Shown one piece after another: positions 9,401 to 16,456 of a stretch of 51,024 nt of DNA. Origin of the DNA: a bacterium. Lineage in GTDB: Bacteria; Sumerlaeota; Sumerlaeia; SLMS01; JAHLLQ01. The number at the start of each line of letters is the position of its first letter. Position 1 is the first letter of the stretch. The DNA lies in the NCBI GenBank assembly GCA_020444065.1, contig JAHLLQ010000013.1, positions 1-51,024 of the forward strand, read 5' to 3'. The position numbers and the translations under genes are program-made. The notes beneath the pieces are model-generated. The model had not been told where the DNA came from and did no database searches. It saw only the letters and a program-made list of their open reading frames with translations.

Positions 9401-11177
9401 CAATGTGCTCGTCTGAATCGCCCTCCGAGACGATACTGACACTGGCCTCACCAGGATACGCTGGTGGAGTTCCCGGGAGCATCTTCTCGCCGTAGGACTT
9501 GTTCGATCCCGCGAATTGAGTTTTTCCGTAAACACCCTCTGGATTCACTCCATCGAACGTGTAGTTCTCGAAATTGATCGTAAACGAGACGCTATACTGA
9601 CCTGTGGCGGGATGTCGCTGGTCGTTGATGTCAGTTCCCCCGCTTCCGTACAGGATCCCATCCCATGCCGCCATGATTGCGCCGCCACCGGCATGGCATG
9701 CGTCCACGTAGCTTGGCTGCGGATGACCCGCAAGTTCCATCTGGTAAATACGTTTATAACTGGAGCTCGAAAGGTCCGTAATGATGAGTTCTGCGGCGAA
9801 GTCGGTACCGACCCCGAGATCATGATTAAGAACGATCGCAGAAGGCGGAGAGTACGTCGCCCCCACAGGGATGGAGATGGTCTCTAGTTCATCTTCTGAC
9901 GTACCGAGTGGATACGGAGGAAGTATCCAATCGTCAAGTTCCACGATATGGACTGTACCTGTTGCCTCAGCCCAATGCGCGGCCCCCTGATAGGTGGCGC
10001 CGGAATTGACGGTGCCCAGGTCGAGGACTCCTTGATTATACTGCTGCACCTCTTCTGCATCGAGTCCGGAACTGAATTCGTACGTTCCGGGTTCCGTGAT
10101 TTCGTGATCGGTGGTGTACTCCTTTGCATAAAGGACTTCGGGGCTGGAGCTTTGTGAGTTGCACCTCACCTCATCGCCCGGATCAGAGTTGCAGCCCAGT
10201 ATCTTTCTTTCACCAATCGTGATAGGATAATTGAGATAGTGAATATAGCCGTCGGAAAAGGGAGGTGATTGTCCCAGTTCAGCAGAGAGGGGATAGCCTG
10301 GTACAACGACGCTGGCCAGATCGCCATTCTGCAGAACGTATTCTTCGTAGAAATCAGGCTCACTGAACCAGAACGTCCTCTGACCTTGAGCATATCCCTT
10401 CTGGTGTTTCATACTCACAGAAATCGTCACACTATTGTCGGTCGGGTCCCGAAAGAGGACTGCTTCGGCGTGCTCATCTGTAATGCTGCTGTTCTCGCCC
10501 GAAACCGTCCATCTCCACTCTAGCTTGGTTCCCAAATCACAGTCGGGATCCTTATATGCGCCAACAGAAACGGGATCCCCACGATAGCGAATGCAGTCTT
10601 CCAGTCCGTAGACATGTATCGTTGCGTGACAGAAATTGTCGTATTCAATAATGGACTTGGGATCTCCCTCATCCTCGAGTTGATCGGCCCTTGAGCTGTC
10701 CGCGACCTCGAAAGGCATGGTCTCCAACACGAGGCTCTTGCCTGACACCGTGCTGGCGACGATCTGCAACGTGACCAACGTGTTGGGGCTGATCTTGTCA
10801 GCCTCGTAGTCCCACCACACGATCTCGTTGAAGCATCCATCTTCTTGGAAGAATGGATTGGACGGCTTTATGGCGAGTGTGGCCAACTGATATGCCGGCT
10901 GGCCCTCGACATCGGTCTGGTAGTAAACTGAAACGTGGACGCCCTCGCAGGATGGCGAGCGCAGCTTTATGCCAAGAGACTCATAGCCATCCCATATTCC
11001 AAGGCTCTCTACCTCGCCATAGGCTCCTTCCTCAAAGAACCCCAACTGAATGGCTCTGCTCGGCATGGCTGGCAAGATGCTGAAGATAACCAAAGGAATG
11101 AGAAGCCAAAGGCCCAGTGAGAAGCTGTTGCGAATAAACAAATCGTCAGAGTTGGAGTTCCGAATGCGGCGAGGCAT
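3117..11177 (-). CDS. RHS-repeat polymorphic toxin with Hint domain and GIY-YIG tail
   Basis: This encodes 2686 residues. Residues ~18-42 are a signal peptide or anchor (LGLWLLIPLVIFSILPAM). Residues ~45-610 are unassigned extracellular, probably beta-rich segments. From ~615 the RHS/YD shell begins, with many repeats such as YEYDDLDRLASITDPLGN and YRYDDLDRLTRVTEDPSG. It ends in the RHS-associated core RYYDPETGRFITRDPIG...NPWSYVDPWGL at about 2165-2210. P-x4-D-P-W-G-L is the known self-cleavage motif. A helical Ala/Asp-rich pretoxin linker (2211-2365), a Hint domain (~2366-2574) and a GIY-YIG-like nuclease (~2587-2686) follow. In known RHS toxins the shell encloses the toxic tail and releases it by autoproteolysis. 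The target is probably nucleic acid of rival cells. The Imm26-like gene overlaps the stop. No strong Shine-Dalgarno was found next to the ATG (AGGA at ~-17), so the start is slightly uncertain. No delivery system (VgrG, T6SS) is seen here; a Sec-type signal suggests export by another route. Confidence 0.93.
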   Translation of the reverse strand: MPRRIRNSNSDDLFIRNSFSLGLWLLIPLVIFSILPAMPSRAIQLGFFEEGAYGEVESLGIWDGYESLGIKLRSPSCEGVHVSVYYQTDVEGQPAYQLATLAIKPSNPFFQEDGCFNEIVWWDYEADKISPNTLVTLQIVASTVSGKSLVLETMPFEVADSSRADQLEDEGDPKSIIEYDNFCHATIHVYGLEDCIRYRGDPVSVGAYKDPDCDLGTKLEWRWTVSGENSSITDEHAEAVLFRDPTDNSVTISVSMKHQKGYAQGQRTFWFSEPDFYEEYVLQNGDLASVVVPGYPLSAELGQSPPFSDGYIHYLNYPITIGERKILGCNSDPGDEVRCNSQSSSPEVLYAKEYTTDHEITEPGTYEFSSGLDAEEVQQYNQGVLDLGTVNSGATYQGAAHWAEATGTVHIVELDDWILPPYPLGTSEDELETISIPVGATYSPPSAIVLNHDLGVGTDFAAELIITDLSSSSYKRIYQMELAGHPQPSYVDACHAGGGAIMAAWDGILYGSGGTDINDQRHPATGQYSVSFTINFENYTFDGVNPEGVYGKTQFAGSNKSYGEKMLPGTPPAYPGEASVSIVSEGDSDEHIDPVWLHNQEFYLPEIDTIVPGDEDLSVVWSRFHRSQRRIRTDSNMGWQWDHSYNLRMIEYEYVFNLGGSIALNYPSVFVISDGKGNELYCYMTGGADGHYGYRIPYTDIHLDPSPDADWPELSFPDGFPPWGASVSKYTLEFPNGGKWGYVEESEEVSTNFLTGPGDPVQQNLTLTKRTYVVRTIESPKGSDLQLDWAYSPSTTHDDSWETLYRFAAASFANGAGITVDYYPRQIPMDPNEPWGGLIKSVTNKLTSEVINYDYYFADSSSKCQLKSVTREVELGPDLDPISIGIRYGYHSWNAVCGISSISEIIDGGLVSPTLLYNTYQPGEAGRIQKQIWQGEEVEVGLPIVNATPSDYNDTHITTELKDRRGFKKTYEYNVMGNCVRKTESCDSDDSYENAELPSCTTDYVTEFEWTGEGELKKVTYPEGNATQYVRSYDLAGNKIIEVIDLPVFGSSAEPIRKEYTLSDCCDHVTQIADEQGNVTDFEYHADGTLKHASYPDGSEHFYLKLEMGDREVHIWPPDADGHYRYDLFEYSTACGKRVLADVYIDSTDDDLDDLADAPSDSFDGLGQNLNWHLEYDSNGFVNHVEDPKGNLVQYTNSIRGDVLRKTIVRPDQSQRVTKYFYRRPGQIKRIEKEYLTVDDNGDLVEVWNLPSTHPAYEAEYNSSNPKIQTIEYEWEHDRVTTATLTVGSGEQVVDVFGYDRNGNLNAFHRTGVLNGVPSPEIQAHNNVTIKYDQRDMPYRIRRGVGSNIESLLEYTYTANGNLEYIIQNPGEANSRTTTYEYDDLDRLASITDPLGNLVSLTYEQDLATTSTWNSYRVEEVEYLGQLTSLVDVGIHPLARTHFEYDVMGRTTKVEEELFKYNAYKSGTSLVFDPATGKYEDGTLPNGDLLFSEIPYSDSLNSTQFAYSPNGALISTTNDAGKTWDYHYDSAHRYAGWEDPIGNTQAYLYDANSNVTTSTLVNIVPSSTAETLTTVYRYDDLDRLTRVTEDPSGSNERTWELYYDSFDHIVMGIDPLGQVTRHQYDLLGRKLSTARYMYDANGTKIGENTTALDWDIYSRLISQTDPNGNATEYVYDVLNRPIATEHADGSEYDLTSYTDFSEPWVITDPNGSTITNVYDDLGRLTGRTISVGTGVSNQTTSENYYYDGLGRLLRAEDNDSVVTRAFDSASNLLSETQIDSILSLSDTLAFDADSMGRRKGISYPGSLYITRMMDALGRGTKFLDDYQHSIAINSYIGTGYRLGSRSFDVTVGEWPMARAAFEYDSLGRSTSIHLLEGSPSQGTFARHQFEWDALDNRSLWEELDASSNSVVAKSFTYDSLSRLTGVDGITIDYDPAGNRESVASGTQWDKDYDRSSPTDDVVNQYTEITHSVFNQQTQTYDETTDRREHDATGNLTRRGTFQSGQFVTSDTLTFDYRNRLVTYEDRAGPVTTYRYDALGRRIAKTTDETTTRYVYDGWECIQEQSSAGTPQIEFVYSDGIDDLLAMHRLTGAHQGWYYYHQDDQGNVVTLLDSSGAVVERYGYDAFGEPTVLDSSHSPTTASYGNPYFFTGRRYDTESGLYYYRHRYYDPETGRFITRDPIGIWGDPLNLGNGYTYTGNNPWSYVDPWGLRGWAAACGARILASADGFVNSLESDLAIYTVGAAVYGGAHFAADTLSLGEESAEISVNHDRMTKTEIVSGVAGEVGRASDIAGAAGFALKAIAAPFEAVGIFRTAKNTARAVDEVSDANRIVRSADEVADAADSITDGGKALDDTIKAGNDLPPAGCFVAGTLVQQADGPVAIEELEVGDRVLTIGDGEDYETEVNGDWQVVTLYMPNPDGGWDTLEVELLRSPEWFAETAPEVGKEITLEFPELDIFGPAWVVSIEPCPEIEDSPGRVVLATVTRLSTHILSIELQGADEPLVLTSTHRLYSEDEDNWIPAEDLRVGGRLRTSTGSVSIVSVVPLDGLPRVYNIEVETEHSYLVSDLGVLSHNVNPCSAPTPPQEPKGGTYFLKDPETGEVVRTGRTNNLKSRKGDHARKPETEEFKFEVDRTTDEYAAQRGREQIIHDEHPEARFENGGLNKNQPISPRNPNRCDYLEAGRKLD
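3450..4081 (-). other. Hint (intein/Hedgehog-type) domain of the RHS toxin
   Basis: This is the segment of the RHS gene that begins CFVAGTLVQQADGPVAIEEL and closes with YNIEVETEHSYLVSDLGVL-SHN. The first Cys, the G-T-x-V block, the T-x-x-H block (LVLTSTHRLY) and the terminal His-Asn are the hallmark Hint features. In polymorphic toxins such domains sit just before the toxin and cleave the peptide bond to free it. All key residues (Cys1, the T-x-x-H histidine, the last H-N) are present, so it should be active. Residue boundaries are approximate. Confidence 0.88.
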
Positions 11178-11302
11178 GATCGAGGAAGTTCCTTTCAGAG
11201 GCGTCTATGGTTGACGTGGGAGAGCCTATGGCTGCGTAAGAGGGAAGGAAGAGCAAAGCCGCACTGGCCGCCGTGCCCTCCCCCGCTGAGTGGATGTCCC
11301 GC

Positions 11303-13630
11303 CTACTGAGCCGTATCGATTCGAGAGTCGATCCAAGCCGGGAGTTCCGGGATGGCGATCGTCGTCAGATCGAGGTCGTCGATCGTGCGGCGGCGATAGA
11401 GTTGGCCATCGCGCAGAACGTAGTTGGACTTCAGCCGGTTGACCATGGCACCGGTTGGTACTTCCTGATTGACTATCCGTGTCTTCGTGACAGGAACGAT
11501 CGTCATCGTGGCATCGTCTATGATGAAGTCCGTGTAAGTTTCTTCGATTTCGGTGGTTTCATATTCCGGAATCGACTCATACGCCTCCGCGGGGATTACG
11601 TTACCGCTCTCGAGGGAAACGAGAATCCAAGGGGCCTTTGCGAGTTCCCGCTCCGCGGCCTCCAGAAAGGCCTGCACTTCCCAGTCTTCCTTCGAGATCA
11701 TCTTCTCTTCAGGAAGCTGGTACTCGTAGACAAGTTGTGCAGAGCTATTCTCCTCCTGCATTTTCTGCTCGACCCACTGCACGAGCTTGGCCATGTCCAC
11801 GACAGCAGCGTCGCCCGTCAGGCGATTGGCATGGTGGAAACTCCAGGGAAGATCGACGGTCGGATCATCGAAGGAAGAGACGAAACCGGAACGGGTGGAG
11901 CGGGAAGACGTACCACCGAAAGGGGTGGCGTGCGACGAAAGCTGTGTCGTGTTGCCCGCGGAGTCCATCACCCACATGGCCGTCACACTCGCGTTGTTCT
12001 CATCCTGATTGACAAAGAACTTCGCGCGGTTTGCCTGGGCTGTTGGTGTTGAATAGGAATCCGACCCAATGCTGATCGCACCGTTATAGACTTCGAACCT
12101 CTCGACCGGATTTACGACGCCGACGCCGAGTTCTCCCGGGACACTCACCATGTGAGATGTTCCGCCGAGTCGGATTTCATAGTTGGCGGTCGATGTGACA
12201 TTGGTCCCAAGCGCGATCGCATTAGAGTGAGCAGCATCGGCGTTATGACCGAGGGCGATCGAATCACCCGCTGTCGAGAGAGCATTGTTGCCGATCGAAA
12301 TGCTCCTGTCATGCTCAGCTCTGGCTCCAGATCCAATAGCGACAGAGGCATTTGAGTCGGTCTGACCGGCATCTGCCGTTCGACCGATTGCCACACAACT
12401 ACTCTTCGCCTTTGCGGAACTGCCGAGTGCGGTACCATACGAGCCGCTAGTGAGCGCTCCATACCCAACTGCAGTAGCTTGCGTCCCAGTGGCATTGGCC
12501 CCCTTTCCCAATGCTGTGCTCATCTCACCACCATTCGCGCCGTGCCCAACTGCCGTGCTGCTGTCCAAGGCGGCGGTTGCACCGTTTCCAAGTGCCGTTG
12601 CGAACGCGCCGGATGCACTGGCGCTGTTGCCAATCTTGAAAGATGAACTGCCAGATCCAGGAGAGAGAAGCGCGCCGGAAAATGTAACCGCACCAGTCGC
12701 GGTGTCTGCTGCGTCAGACCGGAGGAACTGCGTACTATCCAGGCTGTCCAGGTAGTCAGCGTTGAGGTTTGAACCTTGTCCCGCGTCGACATTGTTGAAG
12801 ACGACACCATCGCCCCAGGTCATCGAATCGAGAACTGTTCCGAGAGCTACGGTGACAGTTGCCCCAGCCGCTCCGGAGAACGCTGTCAGGCCTGAGTGTG
12901 TCCCGGCATTTGCTGCGGAGAAGACCACCTCGCGTGTATCGATCGTCTCATCGGCGGAAATGGCAGAGTTGCCGTTCGCGCTGCTCGTCAGTGCAAGACG
13001 GGAACCTCGGATCGATAGCCTTCCTCCAGTGGGTACGGATGACGAATTCACAATGCCACCTACACCTTGGAGATCGCAGTCCGAAAGCACCGTTGAACCG
13101 GCCGCGGCCCAAGTGACCGCATCTCCTCCAGCGCTCTCAACCACGCAGTTGTGAACCCTCAGATCGACATCAAGCCCACCTGTTGCGTTGATGCTATTAA
13201 TATCCACGGGGACACCGCCGGAAGTGCCGTCATGTTCAATGCGAAGCGCTTCGATGACATTGACATCGCCGACGGATCCAGCAGGCAAAGCAATCGTGAG
13301 GGTTGAGGTCGTGCCGGATGAGGAAAGCACAACGGCGCCAGCCTCGGCGCCGACAATGCTGAGGTTCCGGCGATCAATCGTCACGCCTTCCTCGTAAGTT
13401 CCAGGGTATACCAAGATCAGAGTCGGGGTCGTCAGTGCCGATGGCAAGTCATCGATTGCCGCCTGGATCGAGCCGTAGTGGTATGGCGCAAGGTACTGTG
13501 CAGAGTCCTTGGAAACACGGATCACTCCGGAATCGGGCGGCGAGTCCGCAGCAGCCACGCCGAGAAGGAAAGAGATGCAGAATGCAAGAAGACTCAAGCG
13601 GGCCGGACGAGTAAGTGCAAAGGCTGCCAT
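11303..13630 (-). CDS. Secreted beta-helix / YadA-head-like fibre protein
   Basis: This encodes 775 residues. The ATG follows GGGGAG at ~9 bases. A signal peptide (LSLLAFCISFLLGVAAADS) ends near residue 28. Residues ~40-280 look like a pectin-lyase-type right-handed helix: YGSIQAAIDDLPSA, then VYPGTYEEGVTI and LSIVGAEAG. At ~285-320 comes a tail-fibre-type motif (LNADYLDSLDSTQFLRSDAA, then DTATGAVTFSG). At ~325-480 there are about a dozen YadA-head-like turns of 14-16 residues (for example SGAFATALGNGATAALDSS and GTQATAVGYGALTSG), whose pattern is known from left-handed trimeric beta-rolls. Residues ~490-600 resemble a tail-fibre distal region (GELGVGVVNPVERFEVYNG). The last 150 residues have no S74 chaperone motif. 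It is probably a trimeric surface fibre; the trimer is inferred. There is no YadA membrane anchor, so attachment is unclear. It lies 125 bases before the RHS gene in the same direction. Confidence 0.85.
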   Translation of the reverse strand: MAAFALTRPARLSLLAFCISFLLGVAAADSPPDSGVIRVSKDSAQYLAPYHYGSIQAAIDDLPSALTTPTLILVYPGTYEEGVTIDRRNLSIVGAEAGAVVLSSSGTTSTLTIALPAGSVGDVNVIEALRIEHDGTSGGVPVDINSINATGGLDVDLRVHNCVVESAGGDAVTWAAAGSTVLSDCDLQGVGGIVNSSSVPTGGRLSIRGSRLALTSSANGNSAISADETIDTREVVFSAANAGTHSGLTAFSGAAGATVTVALGTVLDSMTWGDGVVFNNVDAGQGSNLNADYLDSLDSTQFLRSDAADTATGAVTFSGALLSPGSGSSSFKIGNSASASGAFATALGNGATAALDSSTAVGHGANGGEMSTALGKGANATGTQATAVGYGALTSGSYGTALGSSAKAKSSCVAIGRTADAGQTDSNASVAIGSGARAEHDRSISIGNNALSTAGDSIALGHNADAAHSNAIALGTNVTSTANYEIRLGGTSHMVSVPGELGVGVVNPVERFEVYNGAISIGSDSYSTPTAQANRAKFFVNQDENNASVTAMWVMDSAGNTTQLSSHATPFGGTSSRSTRSGFVSSFDDPTVDLPWSFHHANRLTGDAAVVDMAKLVQWVEQKMQEENSSAQLVYEYQLPEEKMISKEDWEVQAFLEAAERELAKAPWILVSLESGNVIPAEAYESIPEYETTEIEETYTDFIIDDATMTIVPVTKTRIVNQEVPTGAMVNRLKSNYVLRDGQLYRRRTIDDLDLTTIAIPELPAWIDSRIDTAQ

Positions 13631-14031
13631 AGAAGTACTCCCCTCAATGAGTGCTTTGTAGTTATTGATTACACATATGACTTAGCACCTCTTCGGACGG
13701 TGGCAAGTACAATTCTCGGTGGCGCCAAAATGGCATAACTCTAGTTCTATCAAGGCTCTCAGACCCCAGAGTGCATTGGTATGAGTCGGAGCAATCAACA
13801 GGGAAGACTTGGCAAAGGCCTTTATTATCAGTGCCATCCAGCAAACTTCCGATCTCTAACGTTTGCGTTTCTTGAGTTCGCCTCAGATTTGCGAATTAAG
13901 CGATTATAACTTGGCGCTAAGGAGGGCTCGGGCTCTTCTAGGAACCATTTGCATTCCCACATAGGTGCGTGCTTCGATCCTGCGTCGTCTGCCAAGAGAG
14001 GGCAGAATCACTTGGTTACGGAGAACACCGT
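13631..14031. other. Divergent intergenic region (fibre gene / gnd)
   Basis: This is 400 bases between the minus-strand fibre gene and the plus-strand gnd. It must carry promoters for both directions. It is locally AT-rich (for example TTGCGAATTAAGCGATTATA near 13892-13911), but I cannot place a -35/-10 pair with proper spacing. No gene or RNA is recognised. The gnd frame is open upstream to 13969, but that extension lacks a ribosome site and conserved sequence. Confidence 0.5.
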
Positions 14032-15489
14032 ATGGCTGCCACCGCGGATTTTGGGCTTATTGGACTTGGAGTCATGGGCGAGAACCTCGTCCTGAACGTT
14101 GAGGACAAGGGATTCTGCGCCGCCGTCTACAATCGCACGACAGAGAAGGTTGACCGCTTCATCAATGGTCGAGGGAAGGGCAAAAGCTTCATCGGCACCC
14201 ACACGATCGAGGAGTTCGTCGCCTCGATTAAGCGTCCACGCAAGATCATGATGCTGGTCAAGGCGGGACGCCCCGTCGATGCCGTGATCGAGCAGTTGCT
14301 GCCTTACGTCGAGGAAGGGGATATCGTTATCGATGGTGGCAACTCGTACTGGCCCGATTCCACGCGGCGCACGAAGGAACTGCGCGAGAAGGGAATTCTC
14401 TTCGTCGGCACAGGTGTCAGCGGCGGCGAAGAAGGCGCGCTCCACGGTCCTTCACTTATGCCCGGCGGCGACGAACGCGCCTGGAAGGAGATCAAGCCCA
14501 TCTTCCAGGCGATTGCGGCGAAGGTGAACGATAAAGAGGTCGCTTGCGACTGGGTTGGTGACGAAGGCGCTGGCCATTTCGTCAAGATGGTTCACAACGG
14601 GATCGAGTACGGCGATATTCAGATCATCTGCGAAGCCTACCAGTTGATGCGCGAACTCCTCGGCATGGATCCCGAGGAAATCGGCGAAGTCTTTGCCGAA
14701 TGGAACAAGGGCGAACTGGACAGCTATCTGATCGAGATCACCTCGCACATCCTTCAACGCAAAGATGATAAAACCGGCAAGCCGATGGTGGATCTGATTC
14801 TGGACGCGGCAGGCCAGAAGGGAACGGGTCGCTGGACTGTCATCGATGGCATGGACCTCGGCCAGCCGATTACTCTCATCGCCGAGGCCGTCTTCGCGCG
14901 AAATCTATCTGCCATGAAGGAAACGCGCGTCCGCGCAAGCAAACACCTCCCGGCGCCGACGATTTCTTCGCGGCCCGATCGCGCGGAGTTCATCAAGGCG
15001 CTGGCCGATGCACTTCTCGCCAGCAAGATCGTCTCGTATGCGCAAGGCTACCAGATGATCGAGGCCGCCGGCACAGAGTTCGGCTGGAAGTTGAACAAGG
15101 GCGGTATCGCGCTGATGTGGCGCGCGGGCTGCATCATTCGTTCCGCATTCCTTGGCGATATTCGGAACGCTTTCGCTGAGGATCCGCAGTTGGAGAATCT
15201 CATTCTCGCGCCGTTCTTCCGCGATCGGATTCTGAAGGCCGAAGCGGGTTGGCGCCGGGTTGTTTCGACAGCGGCTCTCAACGGCATTCCTACGCCATCG
15301 CTCTCCAGCGCTCTCGCATACTACGACGGCTTCCGGAGCGCTCGGCTGCCTGCCAATCTCCTCCAGGCCATGCGCGACTACTTCGGCGCCCACACCTACG
15401 AACGAATCGACCGTCCCCGTGGCGAATTCTTCCACACCGACTGGGTCGGCCTTGGCGGAAACACAACGTCATCGAGCTACAACGCGTAG
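14032..15489 (+). CDS. gnd: 6-phosphogluconate dehydrogenase, decarboxylating
   Basis: This encodes 485 residues and converts 6-phosphogluconate to ribulose 5-phosphate and CO2 in the oxidative pentose phosphate pathway (cytoplasm). The ATG at 14032 has GGAG 8 bases upstream and begins MAATADFGLIGLGVMGENL, with the GxGxxG nucleotide-binding loop at residues 9-14. Further family blocks are VIDGGNSYWPDSTRR, GTGVSGGEEGALHGPSLMPG, and HFVKMVHNGIEYGDIQ, which holds the catalytic Lys and substrate-binding Asn. GQKGTGRWTVIDGMDLGQP and a C-terminal FHTDWVGLGG complete the set. The length matches the long NADP-type enzyme (468-485 residues). No zwf or pgl is next to it. The following lut operon starts 163 bases later, so gnd is probably transcribed alone or with partial read-through. 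Confidence 0.97.
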   Translation: MAATADFGLIGLGVMGENLVLNVEDKGFCAAVYNRTTEKVDRFINGRGKGKSFIGTHTIEEFVASIKRPRKIMMLVKAGRPVDAVIEQLLPYVEEGDIVIDGGNSYWPDSTRRTKELREKGILFVGTGVSGGEEGALHGPSLMPGGDERAWKEIKPIFQAIAAKVNDKEVACDWVGDEGAGHFVKMVHNGIEYGDIQIICEAYQLMRELLGMDPEEIGEVFAEWNKGELDSYLIEITSHILQRKDDKTGKPMVDLILDAAGQKGTGRWTVIDGMDLGQPITLIAEAVFARNLSAMKETRVRASKHLPAPTISSRPDRAEFIKALADALLASKIVSYAQGYQMIEAAGTEFGWKLNKGGIALMWRAGCIIRSAFLGDIRNAFAEDPQLENLILAPFFRDRILKAEAGWRRVVSTAALNGIPTPSLSSALAYYDGFRSARLPANLLQAMRDYFGAHTYERIDRPRGEFFHTDWVGLGGNTTSSSYNA

Positions 15490-15652
15490 GGCATTGAAGT
15501 AAGGGCAGGTTGGGCAGCACAATTGGGAGTCCATTTAGCATCGAGGGCTTCTTCCTTGACCGTGCTCCCTGACGCGCGCGAAACACGCCATAGACGAACT
15601 GGCATTCACGCACATTCTCACCGAGTGGCTATTCCTCTTCAGGAGAGCCCAA

Positions 15653-16456
15653 TTGAATCCCAATTCACAGAACACAAGGGCGATTCCGCCGACCACTGCT
15701 CCCGTGCATCTGATGCTGACCTGCTTGTGCGATGCCTTCTACCCTGCCGTGGGCATCGCCTCGGTCAATTGCCTGGAAGCGATTGGATTCGGGGTGATCT
15801 TTGATGATCGCCAGACGTGCTGTGGGCAGCCGGCGTTCAACAGCGGAGATCGCGAGAGCGCACGCGCCGTCGCACGGCACTGGCTGCATGTGTTCCGGGA
15901 TGCGGAGGCGATTGTCACACCTTCGGGTTCTTGCGCAGCGATGATCCGTTCGGGGTTCCCATTGCTCTTCAAAGGCGAACCGGAAGCTGCGGAAGTCGCA
16001 CGTATGGCGGGCAGGACGTGGGAGATTGTCGAGTTTCTCAGCAACGCAATGGGTTCCACTCCCTGGGCGGGGCGCTACGAGAAGAAGATCGCGCTTCACC
16101 AATCCTGCCACCTAAGGGAACTCGGTTCACGAGACATTCCCCGCGCTTTTCTGCAGAAATTGGAAGGGATCGAACTGGTGCCGTTCCGGGCATCCGAACA
16201 GTGTTGCGGCTTCGGTGGGGTCTTCGCCGTCAATTTTCCATGGATCAGTCGCGAAATCGGTGATGACAAGCTGGCAGCCGTGCGGGATTCGGGAGCAGAG
16301 GAACTGGTCAGCACAGATATGGGATGTGTGATGCACCTGGCTGGTTTGCAGAAACGGCACGCAAAAGAAACCGGGACTCAGCCGCTTCCGATTCGCCATG
16401 TCGTTGAGGTGCTCGACGAGGCACGCACCTGCGATGGAAAGGGCGCGGGATCATGA
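15653..16456 (+). CDS. lutA: Lactate utilization protein A (CCG-type Fe-S oxidoreductase)
   Basis: This encodes 267 residues from a TTG start behind GGAG (7-base spacing). It is a subunit of the LutABC complex, which oxidises L-lactate to pyruvate in the cytoplasm. Two CCG-type cysteine-rich domains are visible: CLCDAFYPAVGIASVNCLEA...DRQTCCGQPAFNSG (~20-65) and HQSCHLRELG...EQCCGFGGVFAVNFP (~147-200). A last cysteine is in STDMGC. These domains usually bind an unusual Fe-S cluster. The N-terminal ~18 residues are an extra polar extension compared with typical LutA. The stop overlaps the lutB start as ATGA, so translation is coupled. Confidence 0.93.
   Translation: MNPNSQNTRAIPPTTAPVHLMLTCLCDAFYPAVGIASVNCLEAIGFGVIFDDRQTCCGQPAFNSGDRESARAVARHWLHVFRDAEAIVTPSGSCAAMIRSGFPLLFKGEPEAAEVARMAGRTWEIVEFLSNAMGSTPWAGRYEKKIALHQSCHLRELGSRDIPRAFLQKLEGIELVPFRASEQCCGFGGVFAVNFPWISREIGDDKLAAVRDSGAEELVSTDMGCVMHLAGLQKRHAKETGTQPLPIRHVVEVLDEARTCDGKGAGS

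Noticed and set aside
13969-14031. Upstream start extending gnd by 21 residues
   Set aside because: The 14032 ATG has GGAG at 8 bases and gives the family's normal N-terminus right before the nucleotide-binding loop.
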